64,000 nt of DNA, from contig JACGWO010000003.1 of the NCBI GenBank assembly GCA_034509735.1, forward strand, positions 620,001-684,000, read 5' to 3'. Shown here piece by piece: positions 1 through 11,141 of the stretch. Source of the DNA: Sesamum alatum. Lineage: Eukaryota > Streptophyta > Magnoliopsida > Lamiales > Pedaliaceae. Made by a program: the position numbers and the translations under genes. Under the pieces are notes generated by a model that was given only the letters and a program-made list of their open reading frames with translations, ran no database searches and was not told the DNA's origin. Positions within the stretch are counted from its first letter, which is position 1, and each line of letters begins with the position of its first letter.

Positions 1-540
1 GTTGGACTTCTCGAGGTTGGTCAGCCCTGCGGGTATCTATCCTGAATCCTCTAAGTGAGGAATCCACGGCTACCTCTGATGACTGATTTCCATCACTTGA
101 TTCTCAAGGATCAGTTCATCAGGTTGGATATCCTCTGGAAAGCCTTGTTCCATGAATACTGCATTCCTTGAAACAAACACCTTTTGTTCCAAGGGGTCAT
201 AAAAGTAATAACCTGCAGTTTCTTTAGGGTATCCAACGAACCTGCATAAGCTAGACCTGGATTCTAGCTTATCTCCCACTAACCTCTTGACGTATGCGGG
301 GCTACCCCCCACTTTCAAGTAGTTGTAGGACGCAGGCTTACCGTGCCATATTTCATATGGCGTTTGGGTCAATACACTGGTTGGCGCCAAATTTAACAAC
401 TTGGCTGCCGTTTCCAATGCATAGCCCCAAAAGGACAAGGGCAATTTGGTAAAACTCATCATGGATCGAACCATGTCCAACAGGGTTCGATTCCTCCTTT
501 CAGAGACACCATTTAACTGTGGTGTCCCCGAGGTGTCCAT
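1..540 (-). pseudogene. Copia E1: integrase C-terminal part, runs off the window
   Basis: This is the downstream half of a Ty1/Copia integrase on the minus strand; 70-540 is open. It begins at the conserved GTPQLNGVSERRNRTLLDM block, whose Glu is the third acidic residue of the DDE integrase centre, and continues through WGYALETAAK, YEIWHGKPASY and the LCRFVGYPKETAGYYFYDP region. The intact parent protein would insert retrotransposon cDNA into the genome. It is separated from the upstream half (558-2021) by two in-frame stop codons and one single-base deletion at about 530-557, so it is dead. The reading continues to base 1, where the RT part would follow outside the window. The same protein family recurs in E2, E3 and E4. 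Confidence 0.9.
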
Positions 541-557
541 TATGAAATTATACCATT

Positions 558-2021
558 TTATTTTAGATAATTAAGGAACTCGGTACTAAGGTATTCTCCA
601 CCTCGGTCTGACCGTAGGACTTTAATTTTGCAGTTGGTTTGGTTCTCCACTTCAAGTCTGAATTCTTTAAACCTCTCAAGACCTTCAGACTTGTACCTCA
701 TCAGGTATAAATAACCATACCGTGAATGATCATCGGTGAAGGTTATGAAGTAGGAGAACCCACCTCGGGCCTGCGTCCTTAGTGGTGCACATACGTCTGT
801 ATGGACCAAGTCCAACAGACCTGTGGCAAGCCTGCTTTGTCCTACAAAGGGCTTCTCCGTCATTTTCCCTCTTAGACAGGATTCACAAGTTGGTAGCTCA
901 CTCAAGTCCCCTACCTCTAGGTTCTTTGAGTCTACCAATCTTTTCATCCTGTCTTGGGATATGTGACCTAGCCTAGCGTACCACAGTCGTGCGTTCCCGT
1001 TATTATCTATTTTACGTTTGTGTTGAGCATTAAGAACGAAGTTCGTTTGTTGCAAGATATAGAGCCCATTATTAAGTGTACCAAGTAGATGAGCAATTCC
1101 ACACCTCATCAAATAAAAGCAATTTTTATTGATCATACACTCATAACCACTATTGTCTAACAATGGAATGGAAATGATGTTTTTAATCATACTAGGTACA
1201 TAATAAACTTGCTCTAATTCTATACTAATACGATCACTAACTACTAGAGTGGCGGATCCTACTACTTTTGCCGAGATGGCCTTGCCATTCCCAAGCTTCA
1301 GGATCATATCCCCGCTACCCAGTTTTCTGCTTCTTTTCAGCACCTGCAAATCATTGCAAATGTGAGATCCACAGCCGGTATCTAATACCCAAGAGGCAGA
1401 ATTAGTGACCATATTAACCTCAATCACAAATATACCTTGGTTCGAGAGGAGTTTGTCCCTCTTCCAATGCCCTTTCTCACGGCAATTCATACATATGTCA
1501 TATGCCCTCGACTGTTGCTTGGAGACAACCTTTCCCATTCCTTTGCCTTTCCCCTCTTTGGAAATGGGAACACTCTTAGTGTTCGTAGCTGCTTTGACGG
1601 CTTTCCCCTTCCCTTTCTTCCTTTTCCAACATTCGGCACCCTTGCCTTTCGTTTTGGAAGTTAAAGCACCTCCAAACAATACCGAAGGCGTGGACTTTTT
1701 GGTCGTTGCCTCGTATTGCACCAACATATTGATCAACTCATAAATGCCCTTCTCAAGTGCATTCATGTTATAGTTGACAATGAATTGGTCGAAGGAGGGT
1801 GGGAGAGATTGAAGGATCACATCTATGTACGTTTCATTATCGAGGCCTGCCTTTAGGTTCTCGAGCTTTTCCACCAAGGTAAGCATTTTAACCCTGTGCT
1901 CTTGTACAGAGGATCCTTCGGTCATTTTAGTTCCAAAGAATGCCTTAGTCGCGACATACCTAGTATGCCGGTCCAGGACTGCATAACAATCCTTAAGGGC
2001 GAGCCATAATGGAAGGGACAT
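558..2021 (-). pseudogene. Copia E1: gag C-terminus, protease, pre-integrase and integrase N-terminus
   Basis: This long open stretch of 487 codons belongs to a Copia Gag-Pol polyprotein. In order it shows the UBN2-type gag (DNETYIDVILQSLPPSFDQF), a lysine-rich linker, a CCHC-type zinc knuckle (CMNCREKGHWKRD), an aspartic protease (WVLDTGCGSHICNDL), the GAG-pre-integrase zinc region (LWYARLGHISQD...CESCLRGKM) and the integrase start with two catalytic Asp (HTDVCAP and FTDDHSRYGY). The knuckle lacks its last Cys: a three-residue stretch present in E2 and E4 (CPQ) is missing here, so zinc binding by this copy is doubtful. The upstream end is frameshifted against the gag N-terminus at about 2025-2055. 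Family assignment is firm; Tork/TNT1-94-like lineage is an inference. Confidence 0.92.
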
Positions 2022-2291
2022 CGTCTAGCCTTTCATACTGTTTTTGAATCTCATTCGTCATTGAGCAAGTATGACGCTACGGACCTTCCGGTTATCCTTA
2101 TGCCAAGTCTCGAACATCTCACGTTCTTCTGGCATGGATCCTTCCAGTAAGGTCCTAGGGATAGGCTCGTCCATGACGCAGCCTTGGTTCTCGTAATCCA
2201 GGACTATCCTGAGATTGTGCAACCAGTCGTTGTAATTGGTTCCATTGAATATGTTGGTCTCAAGTATAGTTGATAAAGGGTTCTTAGGCAT
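2022..2291 (-). pseudogene. Copia E1: gag N-terminus
   Basis: This is the start of the Copia gag gene. The ATG at 2289-2291 opens MPKNPLSTILETNIFNGTNY, the UBN2/DUF4219-type gag start also seen in E2 (MSKNSL...) and E4 (MSKNPL...). It reads NGTNYNDWLHNLRIVLDYEN, then RSVILA just before a frameshift that separates it from the rest of gag. Gag would form the virus-like particle that packages element RNA. Only the frame break at about 2025-2055 interrupts it. Confidence 0.85.
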
Positions 2292-4434
2292 TTTTTAAAT
2301 CTACATTTAAAAAACAGAGTTCTCGAGCAGCAGAATTTAAAATACGGAGGTTTGACAAATAATTAAATGCTTGGTCTTTAGTCATTTAATGCTCCCACTA
2401 TTTATACGAAAACACGATACTCTCAAACATTGTTTTCAGGAAACCTTTTCCTAGTTGGCTTGGGATCCACAACGAATTTTCTCATACCCCGCTTTTACGA
2501 TTCGCATGAGAAGAATCCTGTGGCAGGTATGCCATACCATTCTCGTTCCACGAGATTTCCAAGATTATTGCCTCACCCTTTCACATGATCCTGAGGACTC
2601 CAAGCGAATCATGTTAATTGGGCATTAGACCCGACCCAATCAACCGAATCATAGACCCGTTGCTACCTCCACGACTCGTGAGACAGGTAAGTGTGGTCTA
2701 CTTTTCGTTCATGACATAGTGCAGCTTCTTTTAAGTACGATAGACGTGCCACGACTCATGAGACCACGCTATCGACCTAAATCAGCTTCCTCACTATGCC
2801 ATGGACTGGAAGGCATGGACAAACTCCTAGAGTCCATGTCCATTTTGTCTAAGGTCTAATATTTGGATATTGGTCCAACCAATGTGAGAGTAGTAAATGA
2901 CCGAGATCTCATAAGTAAATATTAACACATTCATCCACAATGCGTAAATAAATAAATTGCATCCCATAGCAGTTATATGATAAATAAAACACCATTCATC
3001 CATCATAATAACCACATGCAAAATTAAAGCCTAGCACGCCCCTGTTGGATGATCACGAGCCCGAATCCTATGCGGTCCACTGAGCCCGCAGTGGATCTAT
3101 GGTCAATCTAGGGTTGGTCCTACACTATTACATTAATAGTAACCTAATCATCATTCTGTTGGGCCTTGGTCTCTTTTTCTCTTTTATCTTCATGGAAACG
3201 CCTTGGATCCTCCATTCTGGGCTCTCCATGTGAACCTTCCTTCTTCTCCACCAAATACATAAAATAAATCCTCACTCCTATTCTACTCTCATTACATATT
3301 TGAAAAGAAACCCCAGCGACAGGGGGGGGACGGGGGGAGTACATTAGGAGGGAGAAAGAATACCTTATTATTCCAAGGCAACTAGAAAGGGGAGAAGGAG
3401 AAAGCTGAAAAAGAGGCACACAGACCCAACATAAAATTAAACCATACATTCGGTCTAGGGCTCGTGATCATCCATTTCCATTCAACGCACATAATCACAT
3501 GATCCAATCACATAAATATATGCTAACATTCCATGATTACCGATCATATTAATCCAAGATAACATGAATGCGGCACGTATGAAAAATATGGTACAACCTT
3601 TGGCAATAATTTCTCCCGTTTTAGGAAGACCCTTCATCATTATTTGCAGGTAAGTCACCCCAGGATTCCAAATCCAATAAACTTAACCTCCCAAAATAAT
3701 GTTCTTAGAAAATATGTAAAATTTTAAACAAAACAAATTTTCAGAATTAATCCAAAAAAAAATAAAAAACTGAAAAATAATGAAAAACGACCCCATCAAC
3801 TGACTGCCGCCGGCGTGCGCAAGCGCTGCCTGACCGGGCGTGCGCACCTGGCCGGTAGCTCTCTGCACGGCCGCGCGCCGGCAGGCTGCCGCACGCGCAG
3901 GCTCCTCTGCCCGCGCGCGCGCGCGCACGCAGACACCATCATCTGCGTGCGCGCGCGCCTAGCGGCGCCACCTCGTGCGCGCGCGCGCCAGGCCCTTCCA
4001 GCATGCAGTCGCACGCGCGCTCGCGTGGCAGACGTCCTAGCGCGCTGGCCTGGCGCTCACACGTGGGCTTCCCTGCCCGCGTGCGCGTGCGCCCGGCCAG
4101 CCGCCTGCGCCTGTCGCATGGCCGCGCCACCCGGCAGCCAAATCTGCGTGCAGCCATGCGCGCAGGCTCCTCTGCCTGGGCACGTCCGCCTGCACGCCCA
4201 GGCGCACGGTCAGCCACTGACTGGCCGCGTGCTGCGTTTTTCTGTTTCGTTCGACTTTTGCCCCCGTTTCCCAAGAAAAACAGAAAAATATCAACATACC
4301 AAAAATCATACGAATTGAAAGCAAAAAAAACGACATGCCTTAACGATAATAAATCAAGAAATAATTAAAACATGCCAAATTACGTTTTCATGCTTAAAAC
4401 GCACATAAAAGCCTAGGCCTATACACCGAATCGG
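2292..4434 (-). other. Copia E1: long untranslated leader between gag and primer site
   Basis: A 2.1-kb non-coding stretch lies between the primer binding site and the gag ATG, unusually long for a Copia element. Blocks recur in the same order in E2 (9333-11127), E3 (21191-22365) and E4 (46285-47421). One block has two copies of a CACGACTC(G/A)TG palindrome-like motif (about 2670-2681 and 2750-2760). Another has the GGATGATCAC...GCCCGCAGTG motif near 3050-3090. A third is an extremely GC-rich island at 3800-4250. Small ORFs in this stretch are not conserved between copies. Confidence 0.75.
3800..4250. other. GC/CpG-rich island in the E1 leader with alternating (CG)n runs
   Basis: About 450 bp of very GC-rich sequence, dominated by GCGCGC and GTGCGC runs, sits inside otherwise AT-rich DNA. 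It makes long overlapping ORFs in several frames on both strands; these are compositional artefacts with Arg/Ala/Pro-rich translations. It lies 185-640 nt downstream of the primer site of E1. E2 has a shorter GC-rich island in the same leader position (10735-10890). Alternating CG/TG runs have Z-DNA and strong RNA-structure potential, which is an inference. Confidence 0.8.
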
Positions 4435-4446
4435 GCTCTGATACCA
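4435..4446 (-). promoter_or_regulatory. Primer binding site of E1 (initiator tRNA-Met type)
   Basis: On the minus strand this reads TGGTATCAGAGC, the complement of the initiator tRNA-Met 3' end that Copia elements use to prime minus-strand cDNA. It lies one base inside the LTR end (TGAAACCC, plus strand, from 4448), which fixes the LTR boundary and the orientation of E1. Confidence 0.9.
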
Positions 4447-4447
4447 C

Positions 4448-4972
4448 TGAAACCCTGAGAGAGGCGTGTGGATTATCCCGGCAAATAGCGCGAATGTGGA
4501 AGCGTGGTATAAATGTAAATTACAAAATTTAAACATGCATTATGCGTATAAAATTAAAACACGTTCAAGGGGTGTACCCTTGAAGTTCCCAGGTGTTCGA
4601 TGTATCTCATGAATTAAAAACATACATGCAATCATGGAGGCCATAGGATTAAAAAAATAGAAGAGGACGAAAACGTAAAAGAGAGCTACCGGTTCGTCGT
4701 TCTCCTCTTCTAACCAGTACTCGCGTTGTTCCCCGATTTGCTCTAAAATCTCGTATGCGAGATCCTCTAAATTGTGACACGCAATCCGCCCACGTATCTT
4801 GTACGTCGTGCTAGCGAACGAACAAGTATTTTATTTGGAGAGGACGGATCAATCACACGTTATTATTTAACGGGATTAATCCTCCTTATGTTCAATTGTT
4901 AACACAAAAGAACAAGGAGTATTTTCTTAGAGAGAAAAGGAGAGAGACGGACGAGAGAGGAGAGATCGAGAG

Positions 4973-5014
<42 letters not shown>

Positions 5015-5573
5015 GAAGTTTCATCATCTCTCTAAAGGTAAAGGACTAGGAGTATTTATAGAGGAGGAGTTTAATCCTCTTCAAACTCCCTACTCTAGAA
5101 GACTAATTTGACTAGGATTTTGACCTAGTCAAAGTTCTAGTCAAAGTAGTAATTTGACCTAGTCAAATTAATCCTAGCTATCCATCTTCTCCTTTTAATC
5201 TCAACCATTAATTTAATTTAATGGAATATTTAAAACATATTTAAATATTCCAAGGGCAATAAATAAATATAATAAATGTAAATATTTATTCTAGGCCCAT
5301 TAAATTAATTTTCTAATTAATCTAATTTATTAGATAAATCCCTTTTATCCAATAAAAGGAATTAATTCTTTCCAAGAAAATTAAGGACCCGATTAAATCT
5401 AATTTAATCATTCCATTTCTCAAAATATTTAATTCTAAATTAAATACTTTATGTGTGTGGATTGTGTGTGACTCTTTAGGTTCACATTTTAGCTAGACTT
5501 GGTCGGATTCCTAGAATCCGCCCGTTACCATGGGTGGTCATCTAGCAACGGTCCATGGCACTAGAGACTAGGT
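4448..5573 (-). repeat. LTR2 of Copia E1, 5' LTR, truncated
   Basis: This is the 3' 1.1 kb of the LTR type seen complete at 50791-52837. The inner end (TGAAACCCTGAGAGAGGCG) abuts the primer site. It carries a TATA-like TATAAATA (minus strand, about 5053-5060) and a (GT)n microsatellite at about 4977-5012, both in the same place as in the other LTR2 copies. The outer part is lost: at about 5573 the sequence passes straight into a Copia RNase H fragment. The complete LTR2 is 2047 bp, so about 0.9 kb is deleted. Confidence 0.85.
4977..5012. repeat. (GT)n microsatellite in LTR2
   Basis: About 17 GT units sit in the transcribed part of LTR2. The equivalent (CA)n tract occurs in the plus-oriented LTR2 copies at about 52260-52278 and 63200-63219 with different unit numbers, so the tract is ancestral to the LTR type and length-variable. 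Confidence 0.9.
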
Positions 5574-6385
5574 GAATTTGGCTTTGTTATGAGGTCTTGG
5601 CTCCTTCTCTTGCACAATAGCCCCGTTGTTATCACAAAGTATGACTACAGGTTTGGCAATGTTAGGCACCACACCCAACTTTTGGATGTAGTTTTTCATC
5701 CAAACAGCCTCCTTTGCAGCTTCAGAAGCTGCAATGTATTCGGCTTCCATCGTGGAATCCGCTGTCGTATCTTGCTTGGAACGTTTCCAACTGACAGCTC
5801 CTCCATTCAACCGAAATACATAACCAGTTTGAGACTTAGCATCATCCACATCCGATTGAAAGCTGGCATCAGTATACCCTTCCAATATTAATTCTCCACC
5901 GCCGTACACCAAAAATAAATTCCTAGTTCTTCTCAAGTACTTAAGAATATTTTTTACAGCAGTCCAGTGATCGTGGTCGGCACATGCTTGATAATGACTC
6001 ATAACACTTAGAGCGTAAGCTATATCAGGCCTCGTACATTGAATAACATATTGTATGCTGCCAACAACAGAAGCATAGGGAATTTTTGACCTTTTCTTAA
6101 CTTCCTCATCAGTATTGGGAGACTGAGTCTTGGAGAGCTTAATTCCATGCCTCATGGGAAGAAAACTCCTTTTTGATTCATCCATCTTGAACCTTTTCAA
6201 GACTTTATAATGTACGAGACTTGGGTCATTCCTAACATTCATTTAGATCTATCTCTGTAGATCTTTATCCAAAGAATATAGGAAGCTTCACCCAAGTTCT
6301 TCATGGAGAATTGAGTAGATAACCATGTTGTACTGTCACCTAACATTTTAACATCATTCCCGATGAGTAAAATATCATCCACATA
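5574..6385 (-). pseudogene. Copia E0: reverse transcriptase C-terminus and RNase H fragment
   Basis: This minus-strand Copia fragment runs from the RT active-site region (the YVDD coding triplets are cut at 6385) through KRFKMDESKRSFLPMRHG, IPYASVVGSIQYVIQCTRPD and LKYLRRTRNLFLVYGGGE to RNase H (DASFQSDVDDAKSQTGYV, TMEAEYIAASEAAKEAVW, ILCDNNGAIVQEKEPR). The open part is 5568-6242 (224 codons); upstream the frame is broken. Both ends are artificial: the right end is cut by the LTR1 that starts at 6386, and the left end joins the truncated E1 LTR2. It is therefore a third Copia relic, independent of E1 and E2. Confidence 0.85.
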
Positions 6386-7063
6386 TGTTAGAATCGGTGA
6401 CCAGAAAGTCAATAGGTTTGGTGATTTATAACCTATTTGACAACTTGATTAAATGTAATATTATTATGTGATGAATAAACTATTGGTGTCTACTTTGTTG
6501 CGCTCATTTTACATATGTTAAAATGGTGTTTTACTTATATCGCAACAAAGCCCACAGACCACAGTTAACAACTCATGCAGTTGGGCCACACATTGGATGG
6601 TGGTCGTGAAACCAACTGATTGAGAGTTGGGTCTGAAACGTTCCAAGTTGAGGACGTTGAGAGAGGGCATCGAGAGTCCTATTGAGACTTGCATCAAAAG
6701 TCGTGTTCATTGGATGAGTGACGTGTTTCATCGGCGACAGGCGTGGGACCCCTACACAATCTTGATGGGTTGGTCGACTGGGGTTGAGCCGACTGGACTG
6801 ACTCGTGGGGATCATCATATGGAAGCCTTGGAGGCTTGGTCCATATGATTGGATTTCCCCAGTTCAAATAGTACGGGAGTAGTCCTCATACTTGAGGAAC
6901 CATGGCAATCGCGTGCACAGGACGTCTGCATCTTGGATCTGGCGAGAGGTGATCATTCTGTAAGATGATCATTATAAGCCTTGTCCAGTGCAGTCAGAGT
7001 GTATTGGGAGGACGGTGGATTCCAAGAAGAGGATCCGTCCCCTGTCAGTATGTGACAGAGGTA
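6386..7063 (+). repeat. LTR1, first 0.68 kb, plus orientation (5' LTR of E2)
   Basis: It starts TGTTAGAATCGGTGACCAGA, the LTR1 start also seen at 43088 and 53442, and matches that LTR up to ...GACAGAGGTATC at 7063. It is inserted within the RT gene of E0 just after ATCCACATA; ACATA (6381-6385) is the left target-site candidate. At 7063/7064 it switches to minus-strand Copia RT sequence. The missing remainder of this LTR is found inverted at 11142-12680, with a 10-bp overlap. Confidence 0.88.
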
Positions 7064-7330
7064 TCTTCGAATGGACTTAGCCATTGCTACAGGCGAGTAG
7101 GTTTCCTCAAAATCGACCCCGGGTCGCTGAGTATATCCTTTCGCCACAAGTCTGGCTTTGAAGGTTGTAACCTCCCCGTCAGCTCCAAGCTTACGTTTGT
7201 ACACCCATTTACACCCTACGGGTTTTACCCCTTTGGGTGGGTCCACTAGAGTCCAAACCTGGTTTGTACCCATCGAGTCCATCTCGAATTTCATGGCCTC
7301 AAGCCACTTATCCGAATCGATGTCCGACAT
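7064..7330 (-). pseudogene. Copia E2: reverse transcriptase N-terminal fragment
   Basis: This is the start of the Copia RT (RVT_2 family) on the minus strand: SDIDSDKWLEAMKFEMDSMG, NQVWTLVDPPKGVKPVGCKW, YKRKLGADGEV and FKARLVAKGYTQRPGVDFEE up to SPVAMAKSIR. It then passes directly into LTR1 sequence at 7063. The RT fingers end here; the palm with YVDD and all of RNase H are absent on this side. The junction has a short shared GATAC-like motif between RT and LTR. Confidence 0.88.
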
Positions 7331-8177
7331 CGCTTATCCGTACGTCTTTGGATCATTATCCAACTGATTGGTCAGGCCCAGAATTTATACCTATCAGGTG
7401 CATGGGATACTCTGGCCGACCTACGGAGGACTGGAACATTATCAGTGTGAACTACCGGCTCAGATGTCAGTGCTGCCTCATGGGGTACCTCACTTGATTC
7501 CTCAAGGAGTACCTCATCGCGTCGACTATCCGATGGAAAATCCTTTTCCAAGAACACTTCATTTCGCGAGACAAAAATCTTTTGCTCGGAGTGATCATAG
7601 AAATAATACCCCGCAGTTTCTTTTGAATAGCCAATGAACCTGCATAAACTAGACCTCGAGTCCAGTTTATCTCCCACTAATCCCTTGACATATGCGGGGC
7701 AACCCCACATTTTCAACTATTTGTAGGAGGCAGGCTTGCCATGCCATATCTTATATGGTGTCTGGGATATCTTCTTAGATGGCGCCAAGTTCAAAACTTT
7801 AGCCGCTGTCTCAAGAGCGTATCCCCAGAAAGATAAGGGGAGTTCAGTAAAACTCATCATGGATCGGACCATGTCCAACAAGGTCCGATTCCTCCTTTCA
7901 AACACACCATTAAGTTGTGGTGTTCCAGGAGGGGTCCACTGAGAGAGAATCCCATTCTCTTTTAGATAATCAGTAAACTCACCACTCAAATACTCTCCAC
8001 CTCGGTCCGACCGAAGGGCTTTGATCTTTCGACCGGTTTGGTTCTCTACTTCAAGTCTGTATTCCTTAAACCTTCCAAAGGCTTCAGACTTGTACCTCAT
8101 CAGGTAAACATAACCATACCGTGAGTGATCATCGGTAAAGGTTATGAAGTACGAGTATCCACCTCTAGCCTGAGTAT
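7331..8177 (-). pseudogene. Copia E2: integrase
   Basis: Two open stretches (7372-7716 and 7717-8100) encode the Copia integrase core and C-terminus: YKSEAFGRFKEYRLEVENQT, KALRSDRGGEYLSGEF, LSQWTPPGTPQLNGVFERRN (catalytic Glu) and LPLSFWGYALETAAKV. The two stretches are separated by one in-frame stop at 7717, where a Tyr codon of the conserved ASYKYLK is expected. The TDDHSRYGYVYLMRY block lies just upstream in another frame (8100-8180). Otherwise well preserved. Confidence 0.88.
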
Positions 8178-9332
8178 TTAGTGGGCCACAGACATCCGTA
8201 TGGATAAATCCAACAGACCGTTGGCTAGCGTACTTTGTCTAACAAAGGGTTTCTTGGTCATTTTTCCCTTCAGACAGGATTCGCAGGTCAGTAGGTTGTC
8301 CAAATCATCTATTTCTAGACTCATTGAGTCCACCAACCTTCTTATCCTATCTTTAGATATATGACCTAACCTCGTATGCCATATCTGTGCGTTATTGTGA
8401 TCATCACATTTTCGTTTGTGTTCTACAGTCATAATCCAATTAGACTGTTGAAGTATATACAGATCGTTTACCAATGTACCAAGGAGTTGTGGGCATTCCC
8501 TCTTCCAATGCCCATTCCCTTGGCAATGCATACAGACATCATTTGCCTTGGACCGCTGAGAACCATGGGCCTTCCCTTTCCCTTTGCCCATCCCCACGGG
8601 GGCAACAGGGGTGCCTGGAGCACGTGTAGGGGGCCGCAACCATCTTCCCTTTTTCCCTCTTCCTCTTCCAGCGTCCGGCCCTCTTGCCATTCGCCTTGGA
8701 GGTCGAAGCCTCTCCTATCAATACCGCCGGTGCCGACTTGTGGGTCGTTGCCTCGTATTGGACCAGCATGTTGATCAACTCATTGAATAGACTTTTCAAG
8801 TCTGTTCATGTTGTAGTTTACAAAAAACAGGTCATAGGACAGAGGAAGCGACTGGAGGATCACGTCAATGTACGTGTCATTGTTAAGCCCAGCTTTAAGC
8901 TCCTCGAGTTTCTCTACTAGGGAGAGCATCTTAGCCCCATGACTTTGTACAGACGATCCTTCAGCAAGCTTGGTGCTAAAGAATGCTTTTGTGGTGGCAT
9001 ATCTAATATGCCTATCCGAAACCGTATAAACCTCGTTCATGCGGAGCATTATGGCGAAGACGTTGTCCAGCCTCTCATATTGCTTCTGGATGTCATTAGA
9101 CATTGAAGCCAATATGATACTACGCACTTTCGATTGTCCTCATGCCATTTCTCAAACGTCAAATGTTCTTCTGGCATGGACCCCTCCAGTAAGTCGCTCG
9201 GCGGTGGCTCGTCCAAGACATAGCCTTGATTTCGAAATCGAGGACAATCCTTAGGTTTCTCAGCCAGTCCGAGTAGTTCGTTCCGTTGAACTTATTAGTC
9301 TCAAGTACCATGGTTAATGAATTCTTAGACAT
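8178..9332 (-). pseudogene. Copia E2: gag and pre-integrase, protease deleted
   Basis: The gag starts at 9332 (MSKNSLTMVLETNKFNGTNY). It is broken into four overlapping frames by frameshifts: 9159-9332, 8780-9127, 8539-8799 and 8178-8690. The zinc knuckle CMHCQGNGHWKRECP is complete (C-x2-C-x4-H-x4-C). Immediately after CPQLL the reading jumps to GTLVNDLYILQQSNW, which in E4 lies more than 100 codons further on. The aspartic protease with its DTG motif is therefore missing through an internal deletion. The pre-integrase zinc region (HTRLGHISKDR...CESCLKGKM) follows. Confidence 0.87.
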
Positions 9333-11127
9333 ATCTACATTAATAAAAATGTAAAGCAAAAATCAGCAGATGATGGTAATATTATTGTTCAAGTTGAAGA
9401 CTTAGTCTTTGAGTCTTTAACCCTTCCACTATTTATACGAAAGTCCGCTACTCTCAAGCGGAGTTTCGGGAAACTATTTCCTAGTGGACTTGGGATCCAC
9501 AAGCGTAATCTCCATGCCCCGCTTTTACGATTCACATGAAGAAGACCTCGTGGGAGATATCCAATATCATTCTTGTCCAATGAGATTCCCAAGATTTTGC
9601 CTTACCTATTCGCATGGTTCCGAGGACTCCAAGCGAACCATGTTACTCAGTGTTGGGCCCGACCCATCAATCAAATCATGCCTCAAGCTGTCGCCCCCCA
9701 CGACTCGTGAGACAGGGAAACAACGAGTGCAGTGTCTTTGTTCACAATAATGGTGCAACTTTCCCTTAGTCTAAGTGTGCCACGACTCATGAGACCACAC
9801 TTGGGTAGTGGTAGCTTCCTCACCACATTGCTGTAGATGGAAGGATCGGACAGATCAAAATACCATTTTGATCCCAGTCCGTTCTGGGCCTAATATTTAA
9901 TTTGGTCCAACCAAATGAGAGTTTATTGAATGACCGAGACCTCATCACATTAAGGTGTTTTAGCATGCATAAATATCCAATATTCAAAGTGATAAATAAA
10001 TACGCCGCATGCAGAAAAACATAGCATACCCCTGTTAGGATGATCACAAGCCCAACCTATGGGACCCACTGAGCCCACAGTGAGTCTATGGTCTATCTGG
10101 GATGGTCCTAAATTATTACAAAGTGATATACCTAATGGGCCTTGTAATGTTCTTGTTTCACGCCTTGATGCTCCACCATGGGGTCTCCGACTCCATAAGC
10201 TTGTTAAAATAAAAAACCTCATAAATCCTATCTACTCTCATTACAATTGGAAGTAATACATGGAAATAAAAATAAGCCTTAACATCATGAGGCTGAAATA
10301 TGGGAGATGATAGTCCCAAAACAAGAGGCACGTAGGCCCCACCCAACAGAAATGTAAATAATCATACATTCATCCATACACAAGGTGTAGGGCTTTTGTG
10401 ATCATCCCATGTTGATTCTATTAACGCACATAACACAATTATTTCAAATAATTATGCTTAAACCATGGATATTCCAAATATCCAAGTGATGTCAACATCA
10501 CAAAACATAAATACATAAATAATATGCAAATATTCAAATTTCAAATTCAATGGACATTATAAATAATGCATCCAATGCATGTATTAATCCCAAATTAATT
10601 AAGAAAATTTGATCTAAGGAACGATCCAATTAATCCAAAATCAAATGTGCAAAATTAATGCATTTTCATAATAATGTGCAGAAAAAACAGAAAATCAAAT
10701 TTTCTGGAAAACATCGAAAAAAGGGCACAAAACGGCCCAACCATTGTGCCTGTCGGGCCAGCCGCGCGCACAGGGCAATGCGCCTGTGCGCATAGGCAGC
10801 CAGCCTGCACGCCTTGCGCAAGCGCGCCCTGTGCCACGCTAGCCAGTGACCGGCCGGCAGGGGCGGCAGCCAACCGCTGCCGCTGCTGTCCGCTTTTTCA
10901 TATTTTTCAATATTGTTTTTCAGCACAAAATAGCAATAATAAACTAAAAATGAGCATCTAATTCTAGATCCAATCTCACAAAATTAGCATGCTTAATGTC
11001 CATCAAATTTGAACAATTAAATCATCATATACATTCATATATTCATGCAATCTAACATGCCACTAAAGCCATAAAAGCAAGTAGATCATGTCAAGCACAT
11101 AGATCTATGCCCTTTACATCGAACCGG
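9333..11127 (-). other. Copia E2: untranslated leader
   Basis: This 1.8-kb leader between primer site and gag matches those of E1, E3 and E4 block by block. CACGACTCGTG (9699-9709) and CACGACTCATG (9781-9791) are the paired palindrome-like motifs. The conserved GGATGATCACAAGCCC block is near 10038-10056, and a GC-rich island lies at 10735-10890. No conserved ORF is present. Confidence 0.75.
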
Positions 11128-11139
11128 GCTCTGATACCA
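11128..11139 (-). promoter_or_regulatory. Primer binding site of E2
   Basis: Minus strand TGGTATCAGAGC, identical to the E1 site, two bases from the LTR1 end (TGAAGGACAAG, from 11142). It shows that the LTR at 11142 onward is the 5' LTR of the minus-oriented E2 internal region. Confidence 0.9.
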
Positions 11140-11141
11140 CT

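Noticed and set aside
3683..4368. Several long overlapping ORFs on both strands (Arg/Ala/Pro-rich)
   Set aside because: They arise from the GC-rich, stop-poor leader island of Copia E1, overlap each other in many frames and have no family motif; not real genes.
4435..4446. Met-tRNA-like TGGTATCAGAGC motifs considered as tRNA gene parts
   Set aside because: They sit beside LTR ends and are primer binding sites; no cloverleaf can be formed around them.
10655..10961. ORFs of 70-95 codons on both strands
   Set aside because: Same reason: GC-rich block in the leader of Copia E2.
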